Assembly (NCBI GenBank): GCA_030692515.1
Contig: JAUXZS010000015.1
Coordinates: forward strand, 248,001 to 312,000
Direction of reading: 5' to 3'
Source: Bacteroidota bacterium
GTDB lineage: Bacteria; Bacteroidota; Bacteroidia; B-17B0; Aurantibacillaceae
DNA length: 64,000 bases
Every line of letters starts with the position of its first letter. The first letter of the stretch is position 1. A program made the position numbers and the translations under genes. The notes below the pieces were generated by a model, which was not told the origin of the DNA, ran no database searches, and saw only the letters and a list, made by a program, of their open reading frames with translations. Positions 36,219-44,448 of the stretch are shown here, piece after piece.

Positions 36219-37064
36219 TTATCCCTCTGCTTCTTTTTTCTTTTCCTCTTCAATTTCTTTTAAACGATTTTCTTCATCTAACTTTGCTTTTTCAATTCGT
36301 TTTTGCTCATTATATTTTTCTTGACGGGCAATGTGTCGCATGTTTTTTTCGCGAATACCACTGAAATAACTTTTTGTAGTTATTATTACAACGCCCCCCA
36401 TCACATCGCCATACATTGCCGGAACGCCCCCACTAAAAACAGTTAAGTTTTCTATTCCTAAGCCTGGTATTGTGTTAGCATCTAATGTTCTTACACCATC
36501 AACAAAATAACCATTAGCGCCACCGCGTGAGCCCCTAAAATGCATTTCTCCGTTGGTTTCAATTACATCTGATGTAATACTTGTTAAAACACCTTTTATG
36601 TCTCCTCTCGAACTTCCTGCGAGTTGCAATAGTTCTGTGGCGTCTAAACTTTTCATGGTATACATCGTCTTATCTACCCCTGACTTTGTGTAGTCGTAAG
36701 CCTTTGCTGTTACAGTTACTGTAGTTAAGGTGTTAGCACTTATCTTTACATCAACATAAGTTGCTTCGTTTGGTATTACTTTTATTTTATTTACTGGCTG
36801 CGTAATGTGTCCGCTTTCCATCACAATTATATCATATGTACCCGGGTTTAAAGGCTTATATTTATATTTCCCCTCTACATCTGTTTGGGCACCACCAATT
36901 AATATATTTCCTTGTAATATTTTAACTGTAGCAAAGGGCACTGGCTCTAAACTTGTGTTTTTAATAATTCCTCGTATTTCTCCGTATCCTTGTGAATTGG
37001 CTTTTAGTGCTGACGCTATTAACAATATGGTAATGGCAGCGATTTTTAAGTTGATTGTTTTCAT
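36219..37064 (-). CDS. CarboxypepD-reg-like plus TonB-receptor plug protein without a barrel
   Basis: 281 residues. Signal peptide (~1-24, ending ANSQ). Then a carboxypeptidase-regulatory-like Ig domain (~27-115: GEIRGIIKNTSLEPVPFATV ... PGTYDIIVM). Next is a plug domain (~130-225) with a Ser/Arg-Gly-rich turn (HFRGSRGGANGYFVDGVR), LTVFSGGVPAMYGDVMGGVVIITTK. This is exactly the N-terminal part of a SusC/TonB-dependent receptor, but the ~600-residue barrel is missing. The chain ends instead in a charged, coiled-coil-like helix (~235-281, KRIEKAKLDEENRLKEIEEEKK). The clean stop and shared terminator argue against a random frameshift. Divergent from a sigma factor gene, so a signalling role is possible. 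Confidence 0.85.
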   Translation of the reverse strand: MKTINLKIAAITILLIASALKANSQGYGEIRGIIKNTSLEPVPFATVKILQGNILIGGAQTDVEGKYKYKPLNPGTYDIIVMESGHITQPVNKIKVIPNEATYVDVKISANTLTTVTVTAKAYDYTKSGVDKTMYTMKSLDATELLQLAGSSRGDIKGVLTSITSDVIETNGEMHFRGSRGGANGYFVDGVRTLDANTIPGLGIENLTVFSGGVPAMYGDVMGGVVIITTKSYFSGIREKNMRHIARQEKYNEQKRIEKAKLDEENRLKEIEEEKKKEAEG

Positions 37065-37129
37065 AATTTCTAGTTTTTTTTATTTATAAATTAAAACCGG
37101 TTTCTATAAATAAGACGGTAATAGGGATA

Positions 37130-37160
37130 TATTCCATAAATAATTTATTTTTATGGAATA
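37130..37160. promoter_or_regulatory. Inverted repeat upstream of the sigma factor gene
   Basis: TATTCCATAAA (37130-37140) and its exact complement TTTATGGAATA (37150-37160) with a 9-nt spacer, 38 nt ahead of the sigma factor ATG and in the divergent region shared with the plug gene. Candidate operator. Confidence 0.45.
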
Positions 37161-37197
37161 ATAGATAAAATGCGTCTTAATAGAGAGAAACAAATTT

Positions 37198-37797
37198 ATG
37201 TGGTTGTTTAAAAAGAGAGATTTTGCTACTGATGAAGAGTTAGCCACGAATTATTATAATTCGGGCGACAAGGAATTAGTGGGATTACTTTTTGAGAAGC
37301 ATGTAAAAACTGTTTTTGGTGTTTGTTTATTTTATTTTAGAGATAAGGATGTTGCCAAAGATGCAGTAATGCAAATCTTCGAAAAATTAATTACAGAACT
37401 AAAAAAAACCGAGGTAAAAAACTTTAAAGGTTGGTTGAGTTTCGTTGTTAGAAATTATTGCATTAGCGAAATTAGAAAAAACAAGAATAAATATAAGCTG
37501 CCTGAGAGTTATTTGGATTTTGAAATTCAAGAAACAACATTGGATGTTGAGGAAAAAATATTAGGTGTAAGTGATGAAATAATGTTGGAACAAATGCACG
37601 CTTGCATGATGGAATTAAAAGAAAATCAAAAAGTGTGTGTTGATTTGTTTTATTTAAAAAACCAGAGTTATCAGCAAATAAGCGATAAAACTAATTTTTC
37701 TTTAAACGAAGTAAAGAGTTTCATTCAAAATGGGAAACGAAATTTGAAATTATTAATTGAACAGAAAATTAAAAATAATAAAAATGCAGGTCGATAA
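37198..37797 (+). CDS. Sigma-70 family (ECF-like) RNA polymerase sigma factor
   Basis: 199 residues. Region 2 is visible at ~25-95 (VFGVCLFYFRDKDVAKDAVMQIFEKLI, then FKGWLSFVVRNYCISEIRKNK). Region 4 is at ~130-185 (LEQMHACMMELKENQKVCVDLFYLKNQSYQQISDKTNFSLNEVKSFIQNGKRNLKLLI) with a helix-turn-helix. No region 1 or 3, so it is of the ECF type and would redirect RNA polymerase to a small regulon. Its end overlaps the membrane-TPR gene, the usual place for an anti-sigma factor. Confidence 0.92.
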   Translation: MWLFKKRDFATDEELATNYYNSGDKELVGLLFEKHVKTVFGVCLFYFRDKDVAKDAVMQIFEKLITELKKTEVKNFKGWLSFVVRNYCISEIRKNKNKYKLPESYLDFEIQETTLDVEEKILGVSDEIMLEQMHACMMELKENQKVCVDLFYLKNQSYQQISDKTNFSLNEVKSFIQNGKRNLKLLIEQKIKNNKNAGR

Positions 37798-38791
37798 AAA
37801 TAATATGGATGATTTGGATTACATTTCTGAGCTTGGCTTTGAGAAGGTTGTTACAACTAACAACGACTTATTAGATTTAAGTTCAAAAATAAAAAAACGT
37901 ATTTTTTCTTATAACAATGGTTTTTATTTTGGCTTTATTAGTTTAATTGTAGGTGTTTTTATTGGAGTATCTGTTTTTTATATGGTCGACAATCAACCTA
38001 AAATTTACTCTTCCGATTTCCCAAACAAAATTTTAAACGAGAAACCTCCTGTTAAACAAAACACACAAATTTATTTGGAATTAGATACGGTAAATATTTC
38101 AAAAGAAAATTTTGTGAAGCCTGAAACTCATTTTAAGAAAATTCAAGACACAACTAATCAGCTTGCAAATATTAAGCATATTGATACTGCTATAATAATT
38201 CCATCAAAACCGCTTGATTTATCTTTATTACTTGAGAATAATATACCAGAGTCGAAAATTAAATATATTTCCAATTCCTCAGTAGTTTATATCCATGATT
38301 TAAAAGTTACAAATTATACCACTTTGTATTTCAAGAAAAACCAATTCGTTAAGTTGCCTGTAAAAGGAGGGCTTCCGGTTTCTTATGCAAATAAAGATGA
38401 TTTAAATCGTAGTCGCACTGGTTTAAAACAAAGTGCCGATTATTTTCTACATGAAGAGTTTTCTGATGCGTTGCTTGCCTTTAAAAACAAAAATTACAAC
38501 CAATCTATCTATGCTTTAAATGTTATTTCAGGATATAATGATGAGGATGTGAATTGCAACTTCTATTTAGGGATGTGTTACTATTATAAAAAGAATTACT
38601 CAAAAGCTAATGAGTTTTTTGATCGTTGTATTCAATCTTCAAATAATACTTTTTTACAAGAAGCAACTTATTATAGAGCCCTAAGCTTATACGAGAGTGG
38701 CGACAAAGTATCTGCTATTCAAAAATTTAAATTTATTGCAGAAGAGGGTGAATTTTATTCTGAAAAGGCTAAGGCTTTTTTAAAAAATTAA
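37784..38791 (+). CDS. Single-pass membrane protein with TPR-like C-terminus, putative sigma regulator
   Basis: 335 residues from the ATG at 37784, which overlaps the sigma factor stop by 14 bases; a TTG at 37757 or an ATG at 37805 are alternatives. A short cytoplasmic N-terminus (~45 residues, MDDLDYISELGFEKVV) precedes one membrane helix (~46-68, FGFISLIVGVFIGVSVFYMV), a periplasmic linker, and two or three TPR-like helical pairs at the C-terminus (DALLAFKNKNYNQSIYAL, NFYLGMCYYYKKNYSKANEFFDRC, YYRALSLYESGDKVSAIQKF). The topology matches an anti-sigma factor, with a cytoplasmic segment to bind the sigma factor and an outer sensor, but no known anti-sigma domain is recognisable. Its stop overlaps the tsaB stop on the other strand by four bases. 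Confidence 0.82.
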   Translation: MQVDKNNMDDLDYISELGFEKVVTTNNDLLDLSSKIKKRIFSYNNGFYFGFISLIVGVFIGVSVFYMVDNQPKIYSSDFPNKILNEKPPVKQNTQIYLELDTVNISKENFVKPETHFKKIQDTTNQLANIKHIDTAIIIPSKPLDLSLLLENNIPESKIKYISNSSVVYIHDLKVTNYTTLYFKKNQFVKLPVKGGLPVSYANKDDLNRSRTGLKQSADYFLHEEFSDALLAFKNKNYNQSIYALNVISGYNDEDVNCNFYLGMCYYYKKNYSKANEFFDRCIQSSNNTFLQEATYYRALSLYESGDKVSAIQKFKFIAEEGEFYSEKAKAFLKN

Positions 38792-39471
38792 TTCTTTTTT
38801 GTAAGAATTAAAAAATCTTTCAAATAGAAAGGTTCAAAGTAGGCAACATCTTCAAGATTTTTAGAGTTGTACTTTTTAAATGAAAGGGCACACATTGTTT
38901 TGGCGCTAGGAATAATAGAATCTATAAAATTGGCATTTTTAAGGGTCTGCAAAATCTCCTTGCATTTTTGCATGCCATCACCAAAAAAATAAATCTTCTC
39001 AAAATCTAAATACTGCGCAACCGAATTTTCATCCACTATTAAAGCTTCTGTATTTTTTAATTGCACTAAATTTTTATCGTAAATGGCTGTGTAAACTTCC
39101 ATTCTTCGAGCATCTAACATCGGACAATAAACCGCATTAGCTTCATTATAATTAATTAAGACGCTCGCTGTCATAATTTCTAGTGTATCGAGCGCTATTA
39201 ATGGAACGTTTAAACTAAACGCTAAACCTTTAGCGGCACTTACTCCAATTCGCAAACCTGTATACGAACCAGGACCTTTACTTATAGCAATTGCATTTAA
39301 TTGTTTTGCCGTGATAGAAGCTGTATTTAAAACCTCTTCAATAAAAACATGCAGGTTTTCGGCGTGGGTATAACCATTATTTATTTCTTGGAAGGAAATT
39401 AGTTCGCCATTTTTAGAAAGAGATACTGAGCAAACAGTTGTTGAGGTTTCAATATTTAAAATTAAAGCCAA
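38788..39471 (-). CDS. tsaB: tRNA threonylcarbamoyladenosine biosynthesis protein TsaB
   Basis: 227 residues, normal for TsaB. ILNIETSTTVCSVSL at the N-terminus and AIAISKGPGSYTGLRIGVSAAKGLAFSLNVPLIALDTLE (~60-98, read in segments) are the ASKHA-fold signatures of the TsaB/TsaD family. TsaB pairs with TsaD and TsaE in making the t6A37 modification of tRNA in the cytosol; it lacks a catalytic site itself. Its start codon directly abuts the stop of the efflux adaptor gene upstream, so the two are probably one transcript. Confidence 0.93.
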   Translation of the reverse strand: MALILNIETSTTVCSVSLSKNGELISFQEINNGYTHAENLHVFIEEVLNTASITAKQLNAIAISKGPGSYTGLRIGVSAAKGLAFSLNVPLIALDTLEIMTASVLINYNEANAVYCPMLDARRMEVYTAIYDKNLVQLKNTEALIVDENSVAQYLDFEKIYFFGDGMQKCKEILQTLKNANFIDSIIPSAKTMCALSFKKYNSKNLEDVAYFEPFYLKDFLILTKKN

Positions 39472-40818
39472 TTATTTTTCGGTTTTATAAAGATCTTCTT
39501 TTCTTACTATTTTTATTTTAGAACCTTCTTTCAAACTTTTCGAAACTGCACTATATGGGCCACAAATAACTTCTTCTTTACCAGATAAGCCTGAGACAAT
39601 TTCAATATAATCGTTGTCTTGAATACCAGTTTTTATTTCTATTTGTTTTGCTGTTCCATTATTAACTACAAAAACGTATTCTTTTATTTTAGCATCTTCT
39701 TTTCTGATGTCTTTGTCTTCGTTATCATTTTTTACTTTCACATCACGGCTATCGTCGTCATTATTAGAAACAACAAGCGAGTCTGGGTTTCTTGTTGTAA
39801 CTGCTTGAATAGGAATTGCAGTAACATTTAATACTTTTCTTGTTTGAATGTCAACGCTTGCGCTCATTCCGGGTCTAAATGGTATTTGATTTTTATCAGA
39901 AATTAAAAAAGCGTAAGACTCTCTTATTAATCTAATTTTCACTACAAAGTTGGTTACTTGGTCAATCGAAATTCCAGAGCTGTTAGATGAGTTTGCAATC
40001 TCTGTAACAATTCCTTTAAATTTTTTATCCATGTAAGCATCCACTTCAATTATGGCAGTATCGTTTTTATGAACTTTTATTATATCGTTTTCATTTACTT
40101 CAACGCTTACTTCCATTTCATTTAAATTTGCTAAACGTAAAATTTCTGTTCCTGCCATTCCACTTACACCAACAACACGTTCGCCTTTTTCTACACTTAG
40201 TTTTGAAACCGTTCCATCAACAGGCGCATAAATAAAAGTTTTCTCTAAATTGGTGTTAGCTTCTTTCAACGTAGCCTCACTACTTTGAATTGTGTATTGA
40301 CTAGCATTTACGCCTGCTTCTAGCGCTTGCACATTCGCTTTAGCAGATTCGTATTGAGCTTTAAAGCCATCAAATTCCTGTTGAGAAATGGCATTTTGAT
40401 CTAATAATTTTTTGTTTCTGTTAAACGTTGCTTCACTATTAATTAAATTGGCTTTAGCTTGTTCTAATTGTGCAATAGCAGTTTTTAAGTTAGCTTTTGT
40501 AGTGTTTACATTGGCATTAACTCTATCAATTGCGCTTACATATAAATCTGGCTTTATTCTACACAACAAAGCACCTTTTTTAACTTGGTCGCCTTCTTTT
40601 ACTGTCATTTCAGTAATTTCGCCGCTTACATCACTGCTTAGTTTTAATTCTGTTTCTGGTTGAATTTTACCTGTGGCAGATACTAACTCAATAATTGTTC
40701 GTGTAGTAGCTTGTTGGGTATACACCTCAGTTGGCTTATTACCATTAAGATATTTAACTATAATTACAGAAAAAATAATTAATAATCCAATTGCTATTAT
40801 CCAGTATAATCGTTTCAT
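39472..40818 (-). CDS. Efflux RND/MacA-type periplasmic adaptor subunit
   Basis: 448 residues. One N-terminal membrane anchor (~4-24), then a lipoyl half (ISGEITEMTVKEGDQVKKGALLCRI), a long alpha-hairpin (~95-190, with Asn- and Ala-rich heptads), the second lipoyl half (IYAPVDGTVSKLSVEKGERVVG), a beta-barrel domain and a membrane-proximal domain. Between the last two is an unusually acidic and basic insert (~343-372, NNDDDSRDVKVKNDNEDKDIRKEDAK). Adaptors of this kind link an inner-membrane MacB-type or RND pump with a TolC channel. No pump or channel gene is adjacent, so partner and substrate are unknown. Confidence 0.92.
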   Translation of the reverse strand: MKRLYWIIAIGLLIIFSVIIVKYLNGNKPTEVYTQQATTRTIIELVSATGKIQPETELKLSSDVSGEITEMTVKEGDQVKKGALLCRIKPDLYVSAIDRVNANVNTTKANLKTAIAQLEQAKANLINSEATFNRNKKLLDQNAISQQEFDGFKAQYESAKANVQALEAGVNASQYTIQSSEATLKEANTNLEKTFIYAPVDGTVSKLSVEKGERVVGVSGMAGTEILRLANLNEMEVSVEVNENDIIKVHKNDTAIIEVDAYMDKKFKGIVTEIANSSNSSGISIDQVTNFVVKIRLIRESYAFLISDKNQIPFRPGMSASVDIQTRKVLNVTAIPIQAVTTRNPDSLVVSNNDDDSRDVKVKNDNEDKDIRKEDAKIKEYVFVVNNGTAKQIEIKTGIQDNDYIEIVSGLSGKEEVICGPYSAVSKSLKEGSKIKIVRKEDLYKTEK

Positions 40819-40863
40819 TCCTTAATTTAATTTTTTACTTAGTGTATTTCGGAATTATTTATT

Positions 40864-40871
40864 CAAATTTA
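40864..40871 (-). promoter_or_regulatory. Candidate -7 box for the adaptor-tsaB unit
   Basis: On the minus strand TAAATTTG, a perfect TAnnTTTG match, 46 nt upstream of the adaptor ATG. No clear TTG at -33. Confidence 0.35.
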
Positions 40872-40905
40872 ACTAAATATATAGGTTTAACAGTAAAACC
40901 ATGTT

Positions 40906-40913
40906 TAAATTTG
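40906..40913 (+). promoter_or_regulatory. Candidate -7 box for the YyaL-type gene
   Basis: TAAATTTG, a perfect TAnnTTTG match, 40 nt upstream of the ATG at 40953. It is the mirror image of the minus-strand box at 40864-40871. No clear TTG at -33. Confidence 0.35.
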
Positions 40914-40952
40914 TGTGTTTAGTATATATTATTTACCACTTGTAAAGTTTAA

Positions 40953-42983
40953 ATGAATTCAAACAAAAATAAAACACCAAATAGTTTAATAAATGAGAGT
41001 AGTCCTTATTTATTGCAACATGCCTATAACCCTGTAAACTGGTTGCCTTTTACAGATGCCGCATTTGAAAAAGCAAAAAAAGAAAATAAAATTGTTCTCA
41101 TTAGTATAGGCTATAGCGCTTGCCACTGGTGTCATGTAATGGAACACGAAAGTTTTGAAGATGCCGATGTAGCAAAATTAATGAACGAGCATTTTGTAAA
41201 TATTAAGGTGGATAGAGAAGAGCGCGCAGATGTAGATATGCTTTATATGCAAGCAGTTCAGCTAATGACAGGGCAAGGAGGTTGGCCTTTAAATTGTTTT
41301 ACTTTACCGGATGGTAAACCTATTTATGGCGGAACTTATTTTAAAAAAGACAAGTGGAAAGAGATTTTAAATGGATTGGCAAATTTATATTCAGAAAATA
41401 AAGAGAAAGCAATTGAGTATGCGCAAAATTTAACCGACGGAATAAATCAATCTGAATTATTATCCACGCAAAAACAAAACGATTTAATAATTGATAAGGC
41501 TTTATTAAAAGCGTCGGTTACTAAATGGAAAAGCGGATTAGATAATGAAAATGGTGGCCCTAATAGAGCGCCTAAGTTTCCTTTACCTTCTAATTACCAA
41601 TTTTTATTGCGTTACGCTATTTTAAATAACGACGACGAATTATTAAAACATGTAAATCTTACTTTAACTAAAATGGCTTTTGGCGGTATTTATGATCAAC
41701 TGCATGGAGGATTTGCAAGATATAGTACTGATATGATTTGGAAAGTACCGCATTTTGAAAAAATGTTATACGATAATTCCCAGTTGGTTTCTCTCTATTG
41801 TGAGGCATTTACACTTACAAAAAATAATTTGTATAAAGATGTTGTAATTGAAACTTTAGATTTTGTAAAAAAATATTGGCTTACCGAAGAAGGTTGTTTT
41901 TACTCTGCTTTTGATGCAGATAGTGATGGTGAAGAAGGTAAATATTATGTATGGAATCAGTTAGACTTAAAAGATCTTTTAGGAGATAATTATGAAATTT
42001 TTTCGGAGTATTATGAAATAAACGATACCGGCTATTGGGAGCATGGAAATTATATTTTAATGCGCTCAGAAAATTTTGCTGAATTGTTAACCAAATTTGA
42101 TTTAAGTCGTGAGCAGTTGAACGAAAAAATTAATGCTTGTAAAGATATTTTAAAACAAGAAGTGAAGAGTCGTATTATGCCGGGCTTAGACGATAAATCT
42201 ATTACATCTTGGAATGCATTGATGTGTACCGCCTATGCAAAAGCGTATTTGTCTTTAGGAAATATAGAATACAAAGAAATTTGTTTGTCATCAATTAATT
42301 TTATTTTAAATAAATTATCTAAACCAGATGGTAGTTTGTTTAGAACATACAAAAATGGACAATCTAAAATTGATGCTTTTTTGGATGATTATGCTTTTAC
42401 AATTGAAGCCTTGCACCAAGTTTATTTAATTACTCATGATGAGGATTATTTAGTGAAAGCAAAAAGTTTAATAGAATTAACTTTAGAGCATTTTAAAAAC
42501 GATAAAAGCGAGCTTTTATTTTATACCAATAATTCTTCTTCGCAATTAGTTGCAAGAACTACTGAGGTGAGCGATAATGTTATTCCGGCCTCTAATTCTC
42601 AAATGGCGCTTAATTTATTTTATATTGGCACCTATTTTGGCAATAATGATTGGCTAAATAAGGCAGAGAAAATGTTAAATTGTGTATCTGAAGAACTAAA
42701 AGGTTATGGCCCCGGATATAGCAATTGGGGCTGTTTAGCGCTAAATTTTGTTTTTCCTTTCCGAGAAATTGCAATTGTTGGTAACAATGTTGATGAAAAG
42801 TTATTGGAGCTTTACCAAACAGGCGTAACAAATGCGATTTTAGCGGTTAGTGCAACTGAGTCGGCTTTACCGTTAACAACAAACAGGTTTAACTCGCAAA
42901 AAACATTTATTTATGTTTGCGAAAATCACGCTTGTAAACAACCGGTAGAGACTATTGAAGAAGCCTTATTACAACTTGAATAA
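40953..42983 (+). CDS. Thioredoxin-domain protein of the YyaL/SSP411 (DUF255) family
   Basis: 676 residues, the normal family length. The N-terminal DUF255 thioredoxin-like domain opens with [21 protein letters not shown], has the CHWCH active-site-like motif in [14 protein letters not shown] (~residues 54-67) and [24 protein letters not shown]. The rest (~190-670) is an alpha/alpha barrel related to N-acylglucosamine epimerase and glycoside hydrolase folds ([44 protein letters not shown]). Physiological function remains poorly defined. Cytosolic: no signal peptide. Confidence 0.93.
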   Translation: MNSNKNKTPNSLINESSPYLLQHAYNPVNWLPFTDAAFEKAKKENKIVLISIGYSACHWCHVMEHESFEDADVAKLMNEHFVNIKVDREERADVDMLYMQAVQLMTGQGGWPLNCFTLPDGKPIYGGTYFKKDKWKEILNGLANLYSENKEKAIEYAQNLTDGINQSELLSTQKQNDLIIDKALLKASVTKWKSGLDNENGGPNRAPKFPLPSNYQFLLRYAILNNDDELLKHVNLTLTKMAFGGIYDQLHGGFARYSTDMIWKVPHFEKMLYDNSQLVSLYCEAFTLTKNNLYKDVVIETLDFVKKYWLTEEGCFYSAFDADSDGEEGKYYVWNQLDLKDLLGDNYEIFSEYYEINDTGYWEHGNYILMRSENFAELLTKFDLSREQLNEKINACKDILKQEVKSRIMPGLDDKSITSWNALMCTAYAKAYLSLGNIEYKEICLSSINFILNKLSKPDGSLFRTYKNGQSKIDAFLDDYAFTIEALHQVYLITHDEDYLVKAKSLIELTLEHFKNDKSELLFYTNNSSSQLVARTTEVSDNVIPASNSQMALNLFYIGTYFGNNDWLNKAEKMLNCVSEELKGYGPGYSNWGCLALNFVFPFREIAIVGNNVDEKLLELYQTGVTNAILAVSATESALPLTTNRFNSQKTFIYVCENHACKQPVETIEEALLQLE

Positions 42984-43980
42984 ATTTAGTTTAATAGTTA
43001 TTTTTTCTGTTTCTTGCTTTTTTGCAAGAACTCAAGTACTGTTGCCCTCAACCGAAATGCCATTTGACACACAGCACGATTTTAATCCTGTTGTACTTAA
43101 AAATCGAAATATTAAGCGTATTACTTTTGATATTTTAGATAAACAAGATTTTCAAGTGGCGGTTGATAAAAGCTTAATTGAGTCTTACGAATTTGATACC
43201 AACGGAAATATTTCACGTTATTTTTATACGTCAATAATTAAATCTATCGACAAAGAAATTACAACGCCTCCTGTTTATAAAAAAAGAAAAAAAATTAGAG
43301 ATGGAGGAACAAAAACAATAAGTGTTTATATTTATGATACGGTGAGTACAAATTATTTTTACTCCGGTAAAAATTTAATTTTAAAACGTTATTTTGATGG
43401 TTTTAATTATTATGAAAGTCGTTATTATCGCTATGATTCGCTAGGGAATTTAACCAAAGAGTTAAGGTTTAAAGAAACTAATAATAGTAAAGACAAATCT
43501 TTTTTTGTGTTAGGAAATCAAATGTTGTTAAGTGAGGATAGTTTTCAGTATCAGAAATATTCATCAGGGCAAACAAAATGCACCTATTTAAATAATGAAA
43601 ATAGGCCATATAAAGAGGTTGTAACAAATTATGATAGTTTGGGGCGCAAAAAAGAAATTTTTGAAAATTATACAGTTGCTTCTTGGATAATGCAAGAGCA
43701 CAGGTTTGAATATGCAAATAATCTTTTATCTGAGGCAAGATTTAAGGGTAATGCGCACACTAATATTGATTTGAAAATTACATACGAATACGATAAAAAT
43801 CTAGAGTTATATGCAGAAAAACATTATAAAAATGAGCTTTTAATAAAAGAGGTAAGTTACATTACCGATTCGGGCAATGGTTTATTAAATTCTTTTATCA
43901 TCCGCGATCCAATAAATAAAACCATGCGCATCGTAAAATTAAAATATGATTTTGGTGGCGTGAGTAAAAGTGGTAAATAA
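42955..43980 (+). CDS. Secreted YD/RHS-like repeat protein of unknown function
   Basis: 341 residues from TTG at 42955, which overlaps the previous gene by 29 bases; a second TTG at 42976 overlaps it by eight bases and yields a cleaner signal peptide ([20 protein letters not shown]). I cannot decide between them. No in-frame ATG occurs before the mature region. The mature protein has loosely spaced Y-D-S-L-G-N/R units ([39 protein letters not shown]) reminiscent of YD/RHS strands, but no toxin tip or shell is present. Two Lys/Arg-rich stretches occur near residues 105-115. Probably periplasmic or on the outer membrane. Confidence 0.72.
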   Translation: MKKPYYNLNKFSLIVIFSVSCFFARTQVLLPSTEMPFDTQHDFNPVVLKNRNIKRITFDILDKQDFQVAVDKSLIESYEFDTNGNISRYFYTSIIKSIDKEITTPPVYKKRKKIRDGGTKTISVYIYDTVSTNYFYSGKNLILKRYFDGFNYYESRYYRYDSLGNLTKELRFKETNNSKDKSFFVLGNQMLLSEDSFQYQKYSSGQTKCTYLNNENRPYKEVVTNYDSLGRKKEIFENYTVASWIMQEHRFEYANNLLSEARFKGNAHTNIDLKITYEYDKNLELYAEKHYKNELLIKEVSYITDSGNGLLNSFIIRDPINKTMRIVKLKYDFGGVSKSGK

Positions 43981-44006
43981 AATAATCTTTCTGTTATTTT
44001 TCAACT

Positions 44007-44049
44007 GTCATTTCGAGTGCCGACCTTAGGAGGTTTATCGAGAAATGAC
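44007..44049. repeat. Palindromic repeat with GTCATTTC ends
   Basis: GTCATTTC (44007-44014) and GAAATGAC (44042-44049) are exact complements, each with an inner TCGA-like step. The same architecture, ends of TGTCAT type around a short variable core, recurs inside the coding region at 44487-44543. Confidence 0.65.
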
Positions 44050-44127
44050 TCCCGAAAATACCATCTCGATACGAAAATTAATAGACACATTTCCAAACTT
44101 ACTAACGCATAAGCAAACACAACTTGT

Positions 44128-44168
44128 CCTCCTCTTGGAGGAGGTGCCCGAAGGGCGGAGGAGGAGTA
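44128..44168. repeat. GC-rich double hairpin
   Basis: CCTCCTC-ttg-GAGGAGG (44128-44144) is followed by GCCC-gaa-GGGC (44146-44156) and another GGAGGAGG. The last segment can compete for the first arm, giving two alternative folds. Strikingly GC-rich for this genome. Confidence 0.65.
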
Positions 44169-44256
44169 CTCAAGTTTTTTATTTCCTCCCAATAGTTATA
44201 AGGATGTTGAAACGTAATTACTATTATAATTTACTGCATTTCAACCCTTCTGTTAT

Positions 44257-44448
44257 ACTTTTTTGCTTGAACAAAAAAGTAACAAAAAATTCAAGGCTTC
44301 TTAAAATTTTGCTAAAAATCTTTATTCTTCAATCTGATGATTTAAGCGCTACGCGAACAGCCAAATCATCTTCACACAAGCCAACGCTTTTGAAGTATAA
44401 AGATTTTCTCACGCAAAATTTTAAAAGGCCGATAAACTGTGTGGGCTA
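44257..44448. repeat. Long compound palindromic element
   Basis: It opens with ACTTTTTTG-cttgaa-CAAAAAAGT (44257-44280, exact). An outer imperfect inverted repeat follows: GGCTTCTTAAAATTTTGC..TCTTTAT (44295-44325) against 44397-44430. Within it GATGATTT (44336-44343) pairs exactly with AAATCATC (44363-44370). The element reaches the stop codon of the minus-strand gene (TAG at 44448-44446, inside GCTAACGCG). Its first hairpin resembles that at 3438-3456. Confidence 0.65.

Larger units (their letters stand above)
43981..44445. repeat. 465-bp gene-free cluster of palindromic repeats
   Basis: No credible gene: both strands show open frames, but they simply traverse the palindromes. It contains a GTCATTTC palindrome (44007-44049), a CCTCCTC/GCCC double hairpin (44128-44168) and a long compound element (44257-44448). 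The cluster runs straight into the last codons of the minus-strand T9SS cargo gene. Confidence 0.7.

Noticed and set aside
36219-37064. Plug protein as a broken TonB receptor pseudogene
   Set aside because: No barrel remnant occurs downstream in any frame; the frame ends cleanly in a charged tail at a shared terminator.
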